Assembly: GCF_001989995.2 (NCBI RefSeq)
Contig: NZ_JAHGUP010000025.1
Span: forward strand, 145,111 to 209,110
Length of the DNA: 64,000 bases
From: Vibrio anguillarum
GTDB taxonomy: Bacteria > Pseudomonadota > Gammaproteobacteria > Enterobacterales > Vibrionaceae
Direction: 5' to 3'
The notes beneath the pieces were generated by a model. The model did not search any database and had not been told where the DNA came from. It was given only the letters and a program-made list of their open reading frames with translations. The first letter of the stretch is position 1; every line of letters starts with the position of its first letter. Positions 1-11,409 of this stretch are shown here, piece by piece. The translations under genes were made by a program, and so were the position numbers.

Positions 1-405
1 CTCTACCTTGATGACGTCATTGAGCAATCACTCCTCTTTGAGCAGGTTTGCTCGCATCTTGAATCAACTGAGTTGGTAGAGGAAGGATACCGAGCTTCAC
101 TGCAAGAGCGAGAGAGTTTGGTTTCAACCATGATGGGCGAATACATTGCTCTACCTCACTCAATTGAACTCTTTGCTAAACGTTCGATGGTTTACACCGT
201 CGCTGCACCGCGTGGAATTGAATGGGGCAATGGTGAAAAAGCCTATCTGATCTTTTTCCTCGCCTTAAGTAAATGTGACTATGAAGAGGCGATGGGGCTG
301 TATGATCTTTTCCAAGTGCTGATTAATAAAAAATTAGGCAAAAGTCTGTCGCAATGCGAAACCTTCAAGCACTTCAAAACACTGGCGCACTTGGAATTAC
401 AATAG
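1..405 (+). CDS. PTS EIIA (type 2) domain protein, 5' end outside window
   Basis: The reading frame is open from base 1 and stops at 403-405, so about 134 C-terminal residues are present and the true start lies upstream. The visible part resembles a fructose/mannitol-type phosphotransferase EIIA domain: the segment IALPHS carries the histidine expected to accept phosphate from HPr, followed by an EIIA-like stretch containing WGNGEKAYLIFFLAL. Such domains occur as stand-alone EIIA proteins or as the C-terminal regulatory domain of BglG/MtlR-type PRD activators. The missing N-terminus prevents a choice between them. A hairpin follows at 493-515. Domain assignment is fairly sure; sugar and role are unknown. 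Confidence 0.75.
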   Translation, partial: LYLDDVIEQSLLFEQVCSHLESTELVEEGYRASLQERESLVSTMMGEYIALPHSIELFAKRSMVYTVAAPRGIEWGNGEKAYLIFFLALSKCDYEEAMGLYDLFQVLINKKLGKSLSQCETFKHFKTLAHLELQ

Positions 406-492
406 AATAACTGATCCCTATAAGTATTTCTTTTAAAAACAATTCTCAACTCTTTTACAAATCAAAACTTTAGAGTAAAACCTAGCCACAAC

Positions 493-515
493 AAGGCCCT
501 CGCTAAGAGGGCCTT
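493..515. terminator. Hairpin between convergent PTS gene and katG
   Basis: Nine-base-pair perfect stem AAGGCCCTC / GAGGGCCTT with a 5-nt loop, 29 bases beyond the katG stop codon. The base composition suits a terminator, but the U tract is weak on both strands (TTGTTG on the minus strand). Probably the katG terminator, perhaps shared with the convergent EIIA gene. Confidence 0.5.
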
Positions 516-543
516 AATATCAAGATTACCGAGTGGAGATAGC

Positions 544-3022
<2,479 letters not shown>

Positions 3023-3343
3023 CTAACGCAATACGGCTAAGTTCACCCCTAAAGTCTCTCCTAACCACAGAACTTGTCCCTCAGAATGGTCATACCTATC
3101 GTCTCCAGAAACCGGATGGATCAACACGCTAAGACCTTCCCGATGTTCATCTAGCCACTCAATAAATCCGTGGCTATTGTCAGCAAGGTGCACTTCAAAC
3201 ATCGGCTTTAAGTGCGGGCCAACAAGCCTTGGTACTAAGCCAAACATGGCTTGTACATCATGTCGTTGTTGGGCAATTTTTTGTTGTACGCGCTGTGCTT
3301 TCGCTTGCTCTGCGAGATCAAAATAAACATGGGCATGAAACAT
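3023..3343 (-). CDS. DOPA 4,5-dioxygenase family protein
   Basis: Small cytoplasmic protein of 106 aa. It starts MFHAHVYFDL and contains GPHLKPMFEVHL, SVLIHPVSGDDRYDH and QVLWLGE, the conserved His-rich segments of the DOPA dioxygenase (aromatic ring-cleaving, ferredoxin-like fold) family. The histidines probably bind iron. Fungal and plant relatives open DOPA; the physiological substrate of bacterial members is mostly unknown, so only the family is assigned. The start at 3343 has GAGGAG 7 nt upstream; a longer in-frame extension lacks homology-like character and is rejected. It appears to be a single-gene unit. Confidence 0.85.
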   Translation of the reverse strand: MFHAHVYFDLAEQAKAQRVQQKIAQQRHDVQAMFGLVPRLVGPHLKPMFEVHLADNSHGFIEWLDEHREGLSVLIHPVSGDDRYDHSEGQVLWLGETLGVNLAVLR

Positions 3344-3559
3344 AAAATAACTCCTCTTGATTTTTAAGCAGTGTACTACGCCAAAAGAGCATAGAAACCA
3401 CAACAAATTTGCTGATGATTTTCAGCTAATTTGAAGGTACTAACCACAACGTATTCTATTTTAAGAGCCAAGAAATGGGCATTATCACAGGATGACGTTG
3501 ATTCAAACGAAGAACCAGCGTATTAAATAACCTCAAACTTTCGATGGTGGATACCCGCT

Positions 3560-4165
3560 TTGCAACCTATCAATCAACTGCTCCTCTCAATGCAGCCGTT
3601 ATTGGAACAGTACGGCTATCTAGCACTGATCATCAGCATCTTTTTCGAAGGGATTGGCATTCCGATGCCCGGCCAATCGCTCATGATTGCCGCGTCCATT
3701 TTGTCATCCAATGGCGTAATGAATTTCTCTCTTGTTATGATTGTATCGTGGCTAAGCTGCTTTATTGGTAATAGTTGCGGCTATCTGCTCGGCTATTATT
3801 TTGAGGGTTGGTTGGATAAAAAAGGCTATATTTCAGGGGCTAAATTTCAAAAACTGCAAAGCGCTATTCAAAAATACGGCCCGATTTGCTTAATCATCAG
3901 TCGCTTTGTTGAGGGGATGAAACAATTCATGCCATTAGCCTGCGGAGTGGCGAAAATGCCCATCAGAGTATTTTTACTGGGTAACGTGCTTGCCACCACA
4001 GTTTGGGTCGCGGTCTTTGGTTTACTCACCCATTTTGCGTTTGAACATCTTCACCAAATCAGCCACTTTTATTCTGCTTACCGCTATTGGATCTGGGCAA
4101 TGGCCGCTATCACTTTTATCGTTATGATTTATGCAGTATTGAAACATAGACACACTCAGCGCTGA
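3560..4165 (+). CDS. DedA family membrane protein
   Basis: 201-aa integral membrane protein of the DedA/SNARE-associated (VTT) family, linked in other bacteria to lipid flipping, envelope integrity and proton-dependent processes. It shows the reentrant-loop motif FFEGIGIPMPGQSLMIAAS near residues 28-46 and the second family motif around SRFVEGMKQFMPLACGVAKM, followed by two C-terminal membrane helices. The start is uncertain: a TTG at 3560 has GGTGG about 9 nt upstream, while the first ATG (3590) has no recognisable ribosome site and would shorten the N-terminal helix. I prefer TTG. The exact member and substrate cannot be told from sequence. Confidence 0.85.
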   Translation: MQPINQLLLSMQPLLEQYGYLALIISIFFEGIGIPMPGQSLMIAASILSSNGVMNFSLVMIVSWLSCFIGNSCGYLLGYYFEGWLDKKGYISGAKFQKLQSAIQKYGPICLIISRFVEGMKQFMPLACGVAKMPIRVFLLGNVLATTVWVAVFGLLTHFAFEHLHQISHFYSAYRYWIWAMAAITFIVMIYAVLKHRHTQR

Positions 4166-4341
4166 TAGCGACCTGTCTCTGACTTCATTTCCCCCCTTTT
4201 GTCATCACCACATAAAAATAAGTGCAGGGGCTAATGATTGTGTTTCCACTCAATTTGATGTTTGATGTTGCCATTATGTGAACATTTACACCAACTCTGA
4301 ATGTGCTCAAAGAACACACTAGGATGATTTAAGGAGACAAC

Positions 4342-5601
4342 ATGGACGTGATCGTCTTAGGCAGCGGCGTCATCGGGCTAACCAGCGCATGGTATTTATC
4401 ACAAGCGGGCCACCGAGTAACGGTGGTGGATCGCCAATCACAAGGTGCAAAAGAGACCAGTTTTGCTAACGCAGGGCAAATATCTTATGGCTACTCTTCC
4501 CCTTGGGCTGCACCCGGCATCCCACAAAAAGCATTAAAGTGGCTGTTTGAAGAGCATGCACCGTTGAAAATAAAACCATCTATCGACCCACAGCTGTTGG
4601 CGTGGATGGGTAAAATGTTATTGAACTGCCAACAGGATCGTTACAACATCAATAAAGCCAGAATGCTGGCGATTGCCAATTACAGCCGCGTTTGTTTGGC
4701 TGACCTGAATCAGCAACATAACCTGCAATATCAAGGCCGTCGGCTTGGAACGTTGCAAGTATTTCGCAGCGAAAAACAGCTACAAGCGATACAAAAGGAC
4801 ATCAAACTACTCGAGCAAAGTGGGATTCGTTATCAGCTTCTTGATGTCGATGGGTGCATTAAGCAAGAGCCGGGTCTTGCTCTTGTACGCGATAAATTGC
4901 GAGGTGGTTTGTACCTCCCCGACGATGAAACCGGGGACTGCTATCTGTTTTGCCAACAATTAACAGAGCTCGCGAAAAGCCGTGGGGTGCAATTTCTGTT
5001 TGATGCACAAATAAAAACATTAACCACTGAAGGCAAAAAGATCATCGCTGTCCAAACCGATAAAGGTGAACTGAAAGCAGACAAATATGTCGTCGCACTC
5101 GGCAGTTACTCTACCGCTTTACTGGCGACATTGGGTATCTCCATTCCTGTTTATCCAGTGAAAGGGTACTCACTAACGCTGCCGATTGTCGACGCCGAAT
5201 TGTCCCCGCGTTCAACGGTAATGGACGAAACATATAAAGTGGCCATCACTCGTTTTGAGGATCGAATTCGTGTCGCGGGCACGGCAGAGTTAGCCGGGTT
5301 TGATCCTGCCTTGCCTGATGCGCGCAAAGCAACCATTGCAAAAGTCGTGACCGATCTCTTTCCTCAAGGCGGTGATTTAGCACAAGCTAAATTCTGGACA
5401 GGCTTTAGACCAATGACGCCTGACGGGACCCCGATTATAGGCTCCACTCCATTTGAAAACCTCTACACCAATACCGGACATGGAACCTTAGGGTGGACGA
5501 TGGCTTGCGGATCTGGACAGCTTCTTGCCGACATTGTCAGTGAGCAAACTTGTGCTTTACCAATTCATGAGTTGAATCTCTCTCGCTACCTCATCAACTA
5601 G
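4342..5601 (+). CDS. dadA: D-amino acid dehydrogenase small subunit (DadA type)
   Basis: FAD-dependent dehydrogenase that oxidises D-alanine and other D-amino acids to 2-oxo acids and ammonia, passing electrons to the respiratory chain; 419 aa, close to the 432 aa of E. coli DadA. The N-terminal dinucleotide-binding fingerprint is GSGVIGLTSAWYLSQAGH, and the C-terminus has GFRPMTPDGTPIIG and NTGHGTLGWTMACGSG, typical of the glycine oxidase/DadA superfamily. AAGGAG lies 7 nt before the ATG. No alanine racemase follows, unlike E. coli dadAX. The next gene is an alanine symporter in the same direction, about 300 bp away, suggesting joint use of alanine. Confidence 0.92.
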   Translation: MDVIVLGSGVIGLTSAWYLSQAGHRVTVVDRQSQGAKETSFANAGQISYGYSSPWAAPGIPQKALKWLFEEHAPLKIKPSIDPQLLAWMGKMLLNCQQDRYNINKARMLAIANYSRVCLADLNQQHNLQYQGRRLGTLQVFRSEKQLQAIQKDIKLLEQSGIRYQLLDVDGCIKQEPGLALVRDKLRGGLYLPDDETGDCYLFCQQLTELAKSRGVQFLFDAQIKTLTTEGKKIIAVQTDKGELKADKYVVALGSYSTALLATLGISIPVYPVKGYSLTLPIVDAELSPRSTVMDETYKVAITRFEDRIRVAGTAELAGFDPALPDARKATIAKVVTDLFPQGGDLAQAKFWTGFRPMTPDGTPIIGSTPFENLYTNTGHGTLGWTMACGSGQLLADIVSEQTCALPIHELNLSRYLIN

Positions 5602-5662
5602 CCACAATAGAAAATGCTTATTATTAGCTAAACCTTAGTGGAAAGTTATTATGCATAATGAT

Positions 5663-5699
5663 TCACCCGAGAGGATTTAATTTCCAACCTTTCGGGTGA
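5663..5699 (+). terminator. Long stem-loop between dadA and the alanine symporter
   Basis: A 12-bp stem (5663-5674 with 5688-5699, one G-T wobble) closes a 13-nt loop. It lies 60 nt after dadA and 200 nt before the symporter. No U tract follows, so it may be a dadA 3'-end or processing hairpin rather than a classical terminator; a leader function for the symporter is also possible. The rest of the gap (5700-5890) is AT-rich and presumably holds the symporter promoter. Confidence 0.4.
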
Positions 5700-5899
5700 C
5701 CAACCCATATGCGCTGAAATTTTAGCCAATTCTAATTAACCCACCTATTATTTAACATTTCGTTAGCATTTTGTGTTCCTCATCACGCTAACGATTATTC
5801 ACAGACAAATAAATTAACATCTAAGTTACAAAAAGATTAATATGTTGCCCACAAAGCAAACACAACACTCACCAAAACTACTAAAACAGGGAAATGCAT

Positions 5900-7444
5900 A
5901 TGCAGTCATTTGTTGATTTTCTGAATGGAATAATCTGGAGCCCGGCGCTAATTTATTTATGCCTTGGTGCGGGTTTATTCTACTCAATTGTGACCCGATT
6001 CGTTCAGGTCCGTCACTTTTTTGAAATGTGGCGACTTCTTCTTTCCGGAAAAAGCTCAACCAAAGGGATATCCTCTTTCCAAGCTTTGGCCGTTTCACTT
6101 TCGGGACGCGTCGGTACGGGTAATATTGCAGGCGTAGCCGCAGCAATTGGTTTTGGTGGCCCTGGTGCTATTTTCTGGATGTGGGTAGTGGCCTTTTTTG
6201 GTGCCGCGACTGCTTATGCTGAGTCAACTCTGGCACAAATTTATAAAGAAGAAGATGAAGGTGAATTCCGTGGTGGTCCCGCTTATTACATCGAAAAAGC
6301 GATGGGACAAAAATGGTATGCATGGATCTTCGCCATTTCCACCATCTTTGCTTGTGGTGTTCTTTTACCTGGCGTGCAATCCAACAGCATTGGTAATGCC
6401 GTAGAAGCGGCTTTTGGGGCTGGCCCAATCATTGAAACCACTATCGGTAGCTTCACTTTTGCTAAGATTTTTACTGGTACCGTAGTGTCAATTATTTTAG
6501 CTTTCATCATCTTTGGTGGTGTTAAGCGTATCGCTAACTTCACACAGGTCGTGGTGCCATTTATGGCTTTGGCCTATGTGATTACTGCGTTTGTTATCAT
6601 CCTGCTTAACATCAGTGAAGTACCACGTATTTTTGCCATGATCATTGGTGATGCGTTCACACCAATGGCAGGTATTGGTGCTGCGATTGGTTGGGGGGTA
6701 AAACGAGGTGTTTACTCAAACGAAGCAGGCCAAGGTACTGGACCGCACGCTGCGGCTGCCGCGAGTGTTGATCACCCAGCGCAGCAAGGTTTAGTGCAAG
6801 CATTTTCTATCTATATTGATACTCTGCTGGTCTGTTCCGCAACCGCGTTCATGATTCTGATCACTGGTGCTTATAACGTACACGGCGGCGCAGAAGGTGC
6901 ATTTTTAGTACAGAACATCGCGGCGGATATTAGTGCCAATGGCCCAGTATTTACCCAAATGGCGATTGAGAGCGCACTACCGGGCGTGGGTAAACCTTTT
7001 GTTGCGTTTGCTCTGTTCTTCTTCGCCTTTACCACGATCTTGGCATACTACTATATTGCTGAAACGAACATTGCTTACATTCGCCGCACCTTTAAAGTCG
7101 ATGGCCTGATGTTCCTTCTTAAAGTAGTGATCATCGCAACGGTATTCTACGGCACAGTGAGAACCGCGAACCTTGCTTGGGCAATGGGTGATGTGGGCGT
7201 GGGTTTGATGGCGTGGCTAAACATAGTCGGGATTTTGATCATCTTCTTTATGGCTAAACCAGCTATTGCAGCACTCAAAGATTATGAAGAGCAACAAAAA
7301 CAAGGTGTCGATGAGTATCTTTTCAACCCAGTAAAACTCGGCATTAAGAATGCGACATATTGGGAAGGAAAATATAAACGCAAAACGGGACAAGAACCAA
7401 CCGTAGAAGAGAGCTCCGTGGGTGTTGAACAACCATCATCCTAA
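5900..7444 (+). CDS. Alanine/glycine:cation symporter, AGCS family
   Basis: 514-aa sodium-coupled transporter for alanine or glycine in the inner membrane, with 10 or more hydrophobic helices. Family markers include the glycine-rich SGRVGTGNIAGVAAAIGFGG near residues 69-88, FRGGPAYYIEKAMG, and WGVKRGVYSNEAGQGTGPHA, the AGCS signature region. The ATG at 5900 has AGGGA 7 nt upstream; the ATG two codons earlier is too close to it. Placement after dadA fits uptake of alanine for catabolism. A bidirectional terminator follows at 7489. Substrate choice between alanine and glycine is inferred from context only. Confidence 0.92.
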   Translation: MQSFVDFLNGIIWSPALIYLCLGAGLFYSIVTRFVQVRHFFEMWRLLLSGKSSTKGISSFQALAVSLSGRVGTGNIAGVAAAIGFGGPGAIFWMWVVAFFGAATAYAESTLAQIYKEEDEGEFRGGPAYYIEKAMGQKWYAWIFAISTIFACGVLLPGVQSNSIGNAVEAAFGAGPIIETTIGSFTFAKIFTGTVVSIILAFIIFGGVKRIANFTQVVVPFMALAYVITAFVIILLNISEVPRIFAMIIGDAFTPMAGIGAAIGWGVKRGVYSNEAGQGTGPHAAAAASVDHPAQQGLVQAFSIYIDTLLVCSATAFMILITGAYNVHGGAEGAFLVQNIAADISANGPVFTQMAIESALPGVGKPFVAFALFFFAFTTILAYYYIAETNIAYIRRTFKVDGLMFLLKVVIIATVFYGTVRTANLAWAMGDVGVGLMAWLNIVGILIIFFMAKPAIAALKDYEEQQKQGVDEYLFNPVKLGIKNATYWEGKYKRKTGQEPTVEESSVGVEQPSS

Positions 7445-7488
7445 CGGATTAGCTAAACTCATCAGCAAAAAGCATTCAAGGTAAACGC

Positions 7489-7518
7489 AAAAAGGGTTAG
7501 CAAACGCTAACCCTTTTT
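7489..7518. terminator. Bidirectional terminator
   Basis: Perfect inverted repeat AAAAAGGGTTAGC / GCTAACCCTTTTT with loop AAAC. It has T runs on both strands and serves the symporter (plus) and the SatP-like gene (minus), which converge here. Confidence 0.9.
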
Positions 7519-7536
7519 CTTTTTCATCAACCCGTA

Positions 7537-8145
7537 TTAGGCTGCGATTTCTTGTGTCGTCAACTTTTCGACAACAGCGTTTTGCGCTTTCTTTTCACCA
7601 ATCGGCAAAATAACACGGCCGTATTCGTTATTCAGAACTTGAGCCATTGCAAAATAAATCGCACTTGCGCCACAGAAGATACCTTCAAAGCCGGCAATCG
7701 TGCCGATAAGCTCGCTACCAGTGAAATCACGCGCCGCTAGCAAAGCAAATAGAATGGTCAGTGAGCCGAATACCACTTGTTTAGCTCGTGGGTAGCACAA
7801 TGAACCGATAAACATGAAACCAGTGAAAATACCCCACAACGCTAAGTACCAACCCATAAAATGAGCAGGGCTTGCTGGTAGTCCCATGTATGGCATGACA
7901 ATCAGTCCAACCAATGTGAGCCAAAATAGACCGTAAGAGGTAAACGCTGTGGTGCCAAAAGTGTCACCACGTTTGAAACACATGATACCCACGATGACTT
8001 GACTTAAACCACCGTAGAAAATACCCATCGCCAAAATCATAGAGTCGATAGGGAAAAAGCCTGCGTTATGGATATTAAGCAGGATAGTCGTCATGCCAAA
8101 ACCCATTAGGCCTAGCGGCGCTGGATTGGCCAATTTAGTAGACAT
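7537..8145 (-). CDS. satP: Acetate/succinate transporter, GPR1/FUN34/YaaH (SatP) family
   Basis: 202-aa inner-membrane protein with six hydrophobic segments. It starts with the family signature [18 protein letters not shown], which lines the acetate channel in SatP, and contains [22 protein letters not shown], split here between residues about 44 and 65. Members move acetate or succinate with protons. The ATG at 8145 has AAGGT 8 nt upstream; the 40-residue in-frame extension is rejected because it precedes the conserved N-terminus. The symbol is by homology to E. coli SatP (YaaH). It is a single gene ending at the shared terminator. Confidence 0.9.
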   Translation of the reverse strand: MSTKLANPAPLGLMGFGMTTILLNIHNAGFFPIDSMILAMGIFYGGLSQVIVGIMCFKRGDTFGTTAFTSYGLFWLTLVGLIVMPYMGLPASPAHFMGWYLALWGIFTGFMFIGSLCYPRAKQVVFGSLTILFALLAARDFTGSELIGTIAGFEGIFCGASAIYFAMAQVLNNEYGRVILPIGEKKAQNAVVEKLTTQEIAA

Positions 8146-8263
8146 TCGCGAGTACCTTAAAAAATGTTGATAAAAATTACGCGCGGATTTTAGTGGAGTA
8201 GCACACAAAATGGAAAGAACGTTAACGAAAACTAAGATTGTAAATTTAACCACTTGATTATTC

Positions 8264-8308
8264 AAAAAGAGAGCAGAACAACCGAATTCGATCGTGCTGC
8301 TCTCCTTT
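8264..8308 (-). terminator. Chitinase gene terminator
   Basis: Inverted repeat GAGAGCAG (8269-8276) / CTGCTCTC (8297-8304) with additional pairing around the inner GAATTC palindrome. On the minus strand it is followed by TTTTTGAA. It begins 17 nt after the chitinase stop codon. Confidence 0.75.
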
Positions 8309-8324
8309 TGCTAAATGTTACTCT

Positions 8325-10013
8325 CTATTGACAGTTTATTTCATCCCAAAACCAGTTACTTTGCGTGGGTGATTCCCATACTCCGGGGTTATTTTTAGCC
8401 ATAAAACACTTTCCATTATGCGTAATTTTATCGCCATTTTTTGCAACAGTAACCCCTGCAACCCAGCTTGAAAAATCACTGCTTGGTGGCGTAGGCTCTG
8501 GCGTGACGGGCGGTTCTGGCTCGGTGACCACTGGTGGTGGCTCAACAGGGTCAGGTGTTGTGGGCGCTGTTGGTTCACCCGTAATAAGCTTCCAAGGATC
8601 ACCTTGAGTGGGTTCATTACCTTGTGACCACCACTTAGCTTCATAAGTAGCGCCTTTATAGCTCACCTTATCGCCCGTGTTATATACCTTTGTCGCTTCC
8701 CAGCCGACGATGCCATCCACTGGCGGCTCTGGTGGCGTACCGGGATCAATCGCATCCACAACACGCACTTGGGGCCAGCTAGAATGTGAACCATAAAAGT
8801 TAGTCACACATTTTTCGTAATCACCAGCAACAAGGGCTGAATACGCAGTTTGGAAACCAACCAGTTCACATTCAAACGAGTAGCCACCTGGGCGATCAGA
8901 GTAATATTTCCAATTACCATCCCAGTTGGTATACAGCACATCCGTCGCACCGTTCAAATTTAAGCTACCGTAAGGCGTTTGCTGCCAACAGGTATTCTTT
9001 TCATCTGACTCAATCGGTATTTGATAATGATCCGCTAGCCCTTCCCAGTAGCGAATGCGATTAACCGGTTGACCTTTATCTTTGTTCTGTTCACCGCACT
9101 CAATGCCGCCATTGATAACGTTAATTGTGGTGCCAAAACCATAGCCAATACCAGCATCGCTTTCACGTTGCGAAGGTGTCCATGTACGGTCAATTACGTG
9201 CAACATTGCCGGTTTCGGTGCTTGAGGAGTTAAGAAGAACCAAATCGCTGAGGCTAAATTCAACCAAGAATCCGCTACTAATCCGGGGTTATTGAGCAGT
9301 ACTTTGGCATCACCATCAAACATCACTTCAGAAAAAGCGCCATAGTTGAAATGGTAAGAGAGCTGCTTCGCACCTCGACCAAAATAACCTTGCCCAGCGG
9401 CGCACGGCCAACGAGCATTTTGCCAATCATTTTGGCCACAACCGGTTGTGTAGCCACTTTGCCCTTCAGACCAACCCATTTCACGCACATGAACCAATGC
9501 TTGCTGCCACTCTTCAAGCCTATTCGGGTTATCAGATACGTTATCTTTCGCAATGTGACCACCCGTTTCTTGTGAGAAATGGGCAAAAGCCGTCACAATG
9601 GATTTTTTACAAATTGCGTCTGAATCTCGGCCATCCGTATATTCGCCACAAAACGCGGGGAATTTGCCAATTGCCCGTAAGAAGCGTGTGTAGGTGTATT
9701 CGGGAGCCGCCATTTGAGTTAAGAAATCCCACTCGTACTGTGGAAAGACTCGTTCAACACGCTTAACGTTTTCAGGGTTAGAACTTAAACCCGGTACTAT
9801 TGCTTCAACAATTGCATTCGAACGCGTTTCTAGTGCTTTCGACCAGATGGCATACATGGGATCCGCTGTTTTGGCTTTTTCTGCCGCTTGCAGCTCTACT
9901 TTAGAGACAATATAACCCGCGGAATTTTCAGGGTCAGGTAAGATATTTAACGCGTAACTGTTTGCGGCTAAGACACTGCTAATCAGCACGGCTAAATGCT
10001 TTGTTTTCAACAT
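8325..10013 (-). CDS. Secreted GH19 chitinase with two chitin-binding modules
   Basis: 562-aa exported endochitinase that hydrolyses beta-1,4-GlcNAc links in chitin. Residues 1-21 form a signal peptide (Lys-rich start, hydrophobic core, AANSYA end). A glycoside hydrolase family 19 domain spans about 95-420, with the predicted general-acid Glu149 in AHFSQETGGH and QGYFGRGAKQLSYHFNYGAF as substrate-cleft signature. A carbohydrate-binding module (CBM5/12 type, aromatic residues in YEAKWW) lies at about 436-477, then a Pro/Thr/Glu linker at 478-512, then a second, more divergent module with two cysteines at 514-562. Vibrios use chitin as carbon source and competence signal; no chitin-responsive site could be identified in the 280 bp upstream. 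A chitinase beside guaA is, as I recall, also found in V. cholerae. Confidence 0.93.
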   Translation of the reverse strand: MLKTKHLAVLISSVLAANSYALNILPDPENSAGYIVSKVELQAAEKAKTADPMYAIWSKALETRSNAIVEAIVPGLSSNPENVKRVERVFPQYEWDFLTQMAAPEYTYTRFLRAIGKFPAFCGEYTDGRDSDAICKKSIVTAFAHFSQETGGHIAKDNVSDNPNRLEEWQQALVHVREMGWSEGQSGYTTGCGQNDWQNARWPCAAGQGYFGRGAKQLSYHFNYGAFSEVMFDGDAKVLLNNPGLVADSWLNLASAIWFFLTPQAPKPAMLHVIDRTWTPSQRESDAGIGYGFGTTINVINGGIECGEQNKDKGQPVNRIRYWEGLADHYQIPIESDEKNTCWQQTPYGSLNLNGATDVLYTNWDGNWKYYSDRPGGYSFECELVGFQTAYSALVAGDYEKCVTNFYGSHSSWPQVRVVDAIDPGTPPEPPVDGIVGWEATKVYNTGDKVSYKGATYEAKWWSQGNEPTQGDPWKLITGEPTAPTTPDPVEPPPVVTEPEPPVTPEPTPPSSDFSSWVAGVTVAKNGDKITHNGKCFMAKNNPGVWESPTQSNWFWDEINCQ

Positions 10014-10185
10014 ATCAATCCCTTATTTTTTGCTTAGTGGGTACGGTGAAAATAGTATGGATAGCCGAGCCATTGTTGACAGTGAAACTTATTAATTAAA
10101 TGTCAAAATGCGAGTGGTTTCATCATGATGTAAACCAATTATCGTACGGCGACATCGCCCTTTGAAGGCAAGTCGATAAATATGA

Positions 10186-10213
10186 AAAAGCCTCAAAAAA
10201 GCTTGAGGCTTTT
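10186..10213. terminator. thiD terminator
   Basis: Perfect 11-bp stem AAAAGCCTCAA / TTGAGGCTTTT with a 6-nt loop, 80 nt beyond the thiD stop, with T runs in both directions. The remaining 10014-10185 upstream of the chitinase gene is presumably its promoter region. Confidence 0.85.
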
Positions 10214-10293
10214 AGAGTTCAATCTATTTTTCATCAGGTTAAGTGAACAACCAATGCCTCAAATTTCTCAAGCATCATCGCACCGGCAATGGC

Positions 10294-11151
10294 TTAGCGC
10301 ACATGAGCGTGGCCAGTAAAAAAGTGATGAACTGGGCCGCGACCTTGGCCAACATCCAGTTCATCGGCATAGCCAATGGCTTGCGATATGTACTGCTTAG
10401 CCAAATACACGGATTTGTGCAGGTTATTTCCTTGAGCAAGATAAGAAGCGATCGCAGAAGAGAGCGTGCAACCCGTCCCATGGGTATTTTGGGTTGGAAA
10501 ACGCTTCGCACTGAGTAATTCTGACGAAGATTGCATGATCAAAAGATCGTTGCTGTTTTCATCTTGTTCTAAATGCCCACCTTTTAGCAGCACCGCCTTT
10601 GCACCCAACGCTCGTAAATCAGCCACCATACCGCTCATTTCGACTCCAGATTGAGGAACCGGCTTGCCAGTAAGTACTGCTCCCTCAAATAAATTGGGGG
10701 TAATGATGTCAGCCAAAGGGATCAACATTTCTTTTAATGTACTGATTGCCGATTGCTCAAGTAATAAATCACCACTGGTCGCCACCATCACGGGGTCTAT
10801 CACAAGGCTCTTGGGTTGGTATTGCTGCATTTTGTTGGCAACGATCTTGATGATACTGGCATCGGCTAGCATGCCAATTTTAACGGCCACGATCTTCAAG
10901 TCGCTAAAGACGGCATCTAACTGGCTTTCGATATGATCAAGTGGAATAGGGAAAATGGCGGAAACGCCTTGAGTATTTTGTGAAGTAATGGCGGTAATAA
11001 CGGAACACGCGAAACTGCCGGTTGCCGATATCGCTTTGATGTCGGCTTGAATGCCTGCCCCTCCACCGCTATCAGACCCTGCGATAGTAAGTACAACGGG
11101 TATGTTTAATCGCGTCGTTTCTTGAGTATGTTTCTGTATTGGGTGTGCCAT
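10294..11151 (-). CDS. thiD: Hydroxymethylpyrimidine/phosphomethylpyrimidine kinase
   Basis: Cytoplasmic kinase that phosphorylates HMP and HMP-phosphate to HMP-pyrophosphate for thiamine synthesis or pyrimidine salvage; 285 aa, ribokinase-like fold. Motifs: TIAGSDSGGGAGIQADIK at the N-terminus (substrate and phosphate loop), VIDPVMVATSGD in the middle, and NTHGTGCTLSSAIASYLAQG at the anion hole with catalytic Cys/Asp region. The start at 11151 is chosen because AGGAG sits 5 nt before it; the ATG seven codons earlier has no ribosome site. It is the only thiamine gene here, preceded by a TPP riboswitch and followed by a terminator, so it forms a single-gene thiamine-repressed unit. Confidence 0.95.
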   Translation of the reverse strand: MAHPIQKHTQETTRLNIPVVLTIAGSDSGGGAGIQADIKAISATGSFACSVITAITSQNTQGVSAIFPIPLDHIESQLDAVFSDLKIVAVKIGMLADASIIKIVANKMQQYQPKSLVIDPVMVATSGDLLLEQSAISTLKEMLIPLADIITPNLFEGAVLTGKPVPQSGVEMSGMVADLRALGAKAVLLKGGHLEQDENSNDLLIMQSSSELLSAKRFPTQNTHGTGCTLSSAIASYLAQGNNLHKSVYLAKQYISQAIGYADELDVGQGRGPVHHFFTGHAHVR

Positions 11152-11265
11152 GGTCGCTCCTATGACAGACATACAGGAACTGACTTTGACCGTGATTTGA
11201 AAAGTTCGGTAATCGAATTTACAAAGGTTAGCCGTTGTTATTCGGCTGGTGACAAAGTGCTCATA

Positions 11266-11353
11266 GTTCCCTACGTCAGTATTAACTGAATCAGGTTCGA
11301 CGGGTCTCGAATTTCGATCTCAGCCGATGCAGAATCTGCATCGGCTCCCCGAC
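11266..11353 (-). promoter_or_regulatory. TPP riboswitch (THI element)
   Basis: Read on the minus strand, the region contains GGGGAGCC, then GGCTGAGAT, ACCCGTCGAACCTGAT and CAGTTAATACTGACGTAGGG in the order and spacing of the TPP aptamer (P1, P3 with a variable hairpin GCCGATGCAGATTCTGCATCGG, the CUGAGA pyrimidine-binding loop, and P4/P5). It ends 114 nt before the thiD ATG. A short hairpin AGCCG/CGGCT (11230-11247) lies in the expression platform with no U tract, so translational control seems likelier than transcription termination. Thiamine pyrophosphate is expected to shut off thiD. Confidence 0.96.
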
Positions 11354-11409
11354 TATTTCGCAGCAATCATAACAGGGCACTCACCGAAGGAGTACGCTTT
11401 TCTGGAGGA

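Noticed and set aside
3544..3771. Plus-strand 75-codon frame starting ATGGTGGATACC
   Set aside because: It overlaps the DedA gene in another frame and has no protein-family features; its start region only matters as the DedA ribosome site.
4270..4300. CRP site upstream of dadA (TGTGAACATTTACACC)
   Set aside because: Only the left half matches; the right half has too many mismatches.
5663..5699. Glycine riboswitch before the AGCS symporter
   Set aside because: Only a single hairpin is present; the conserved glycine aptamer core and tandem arrangement are absent.
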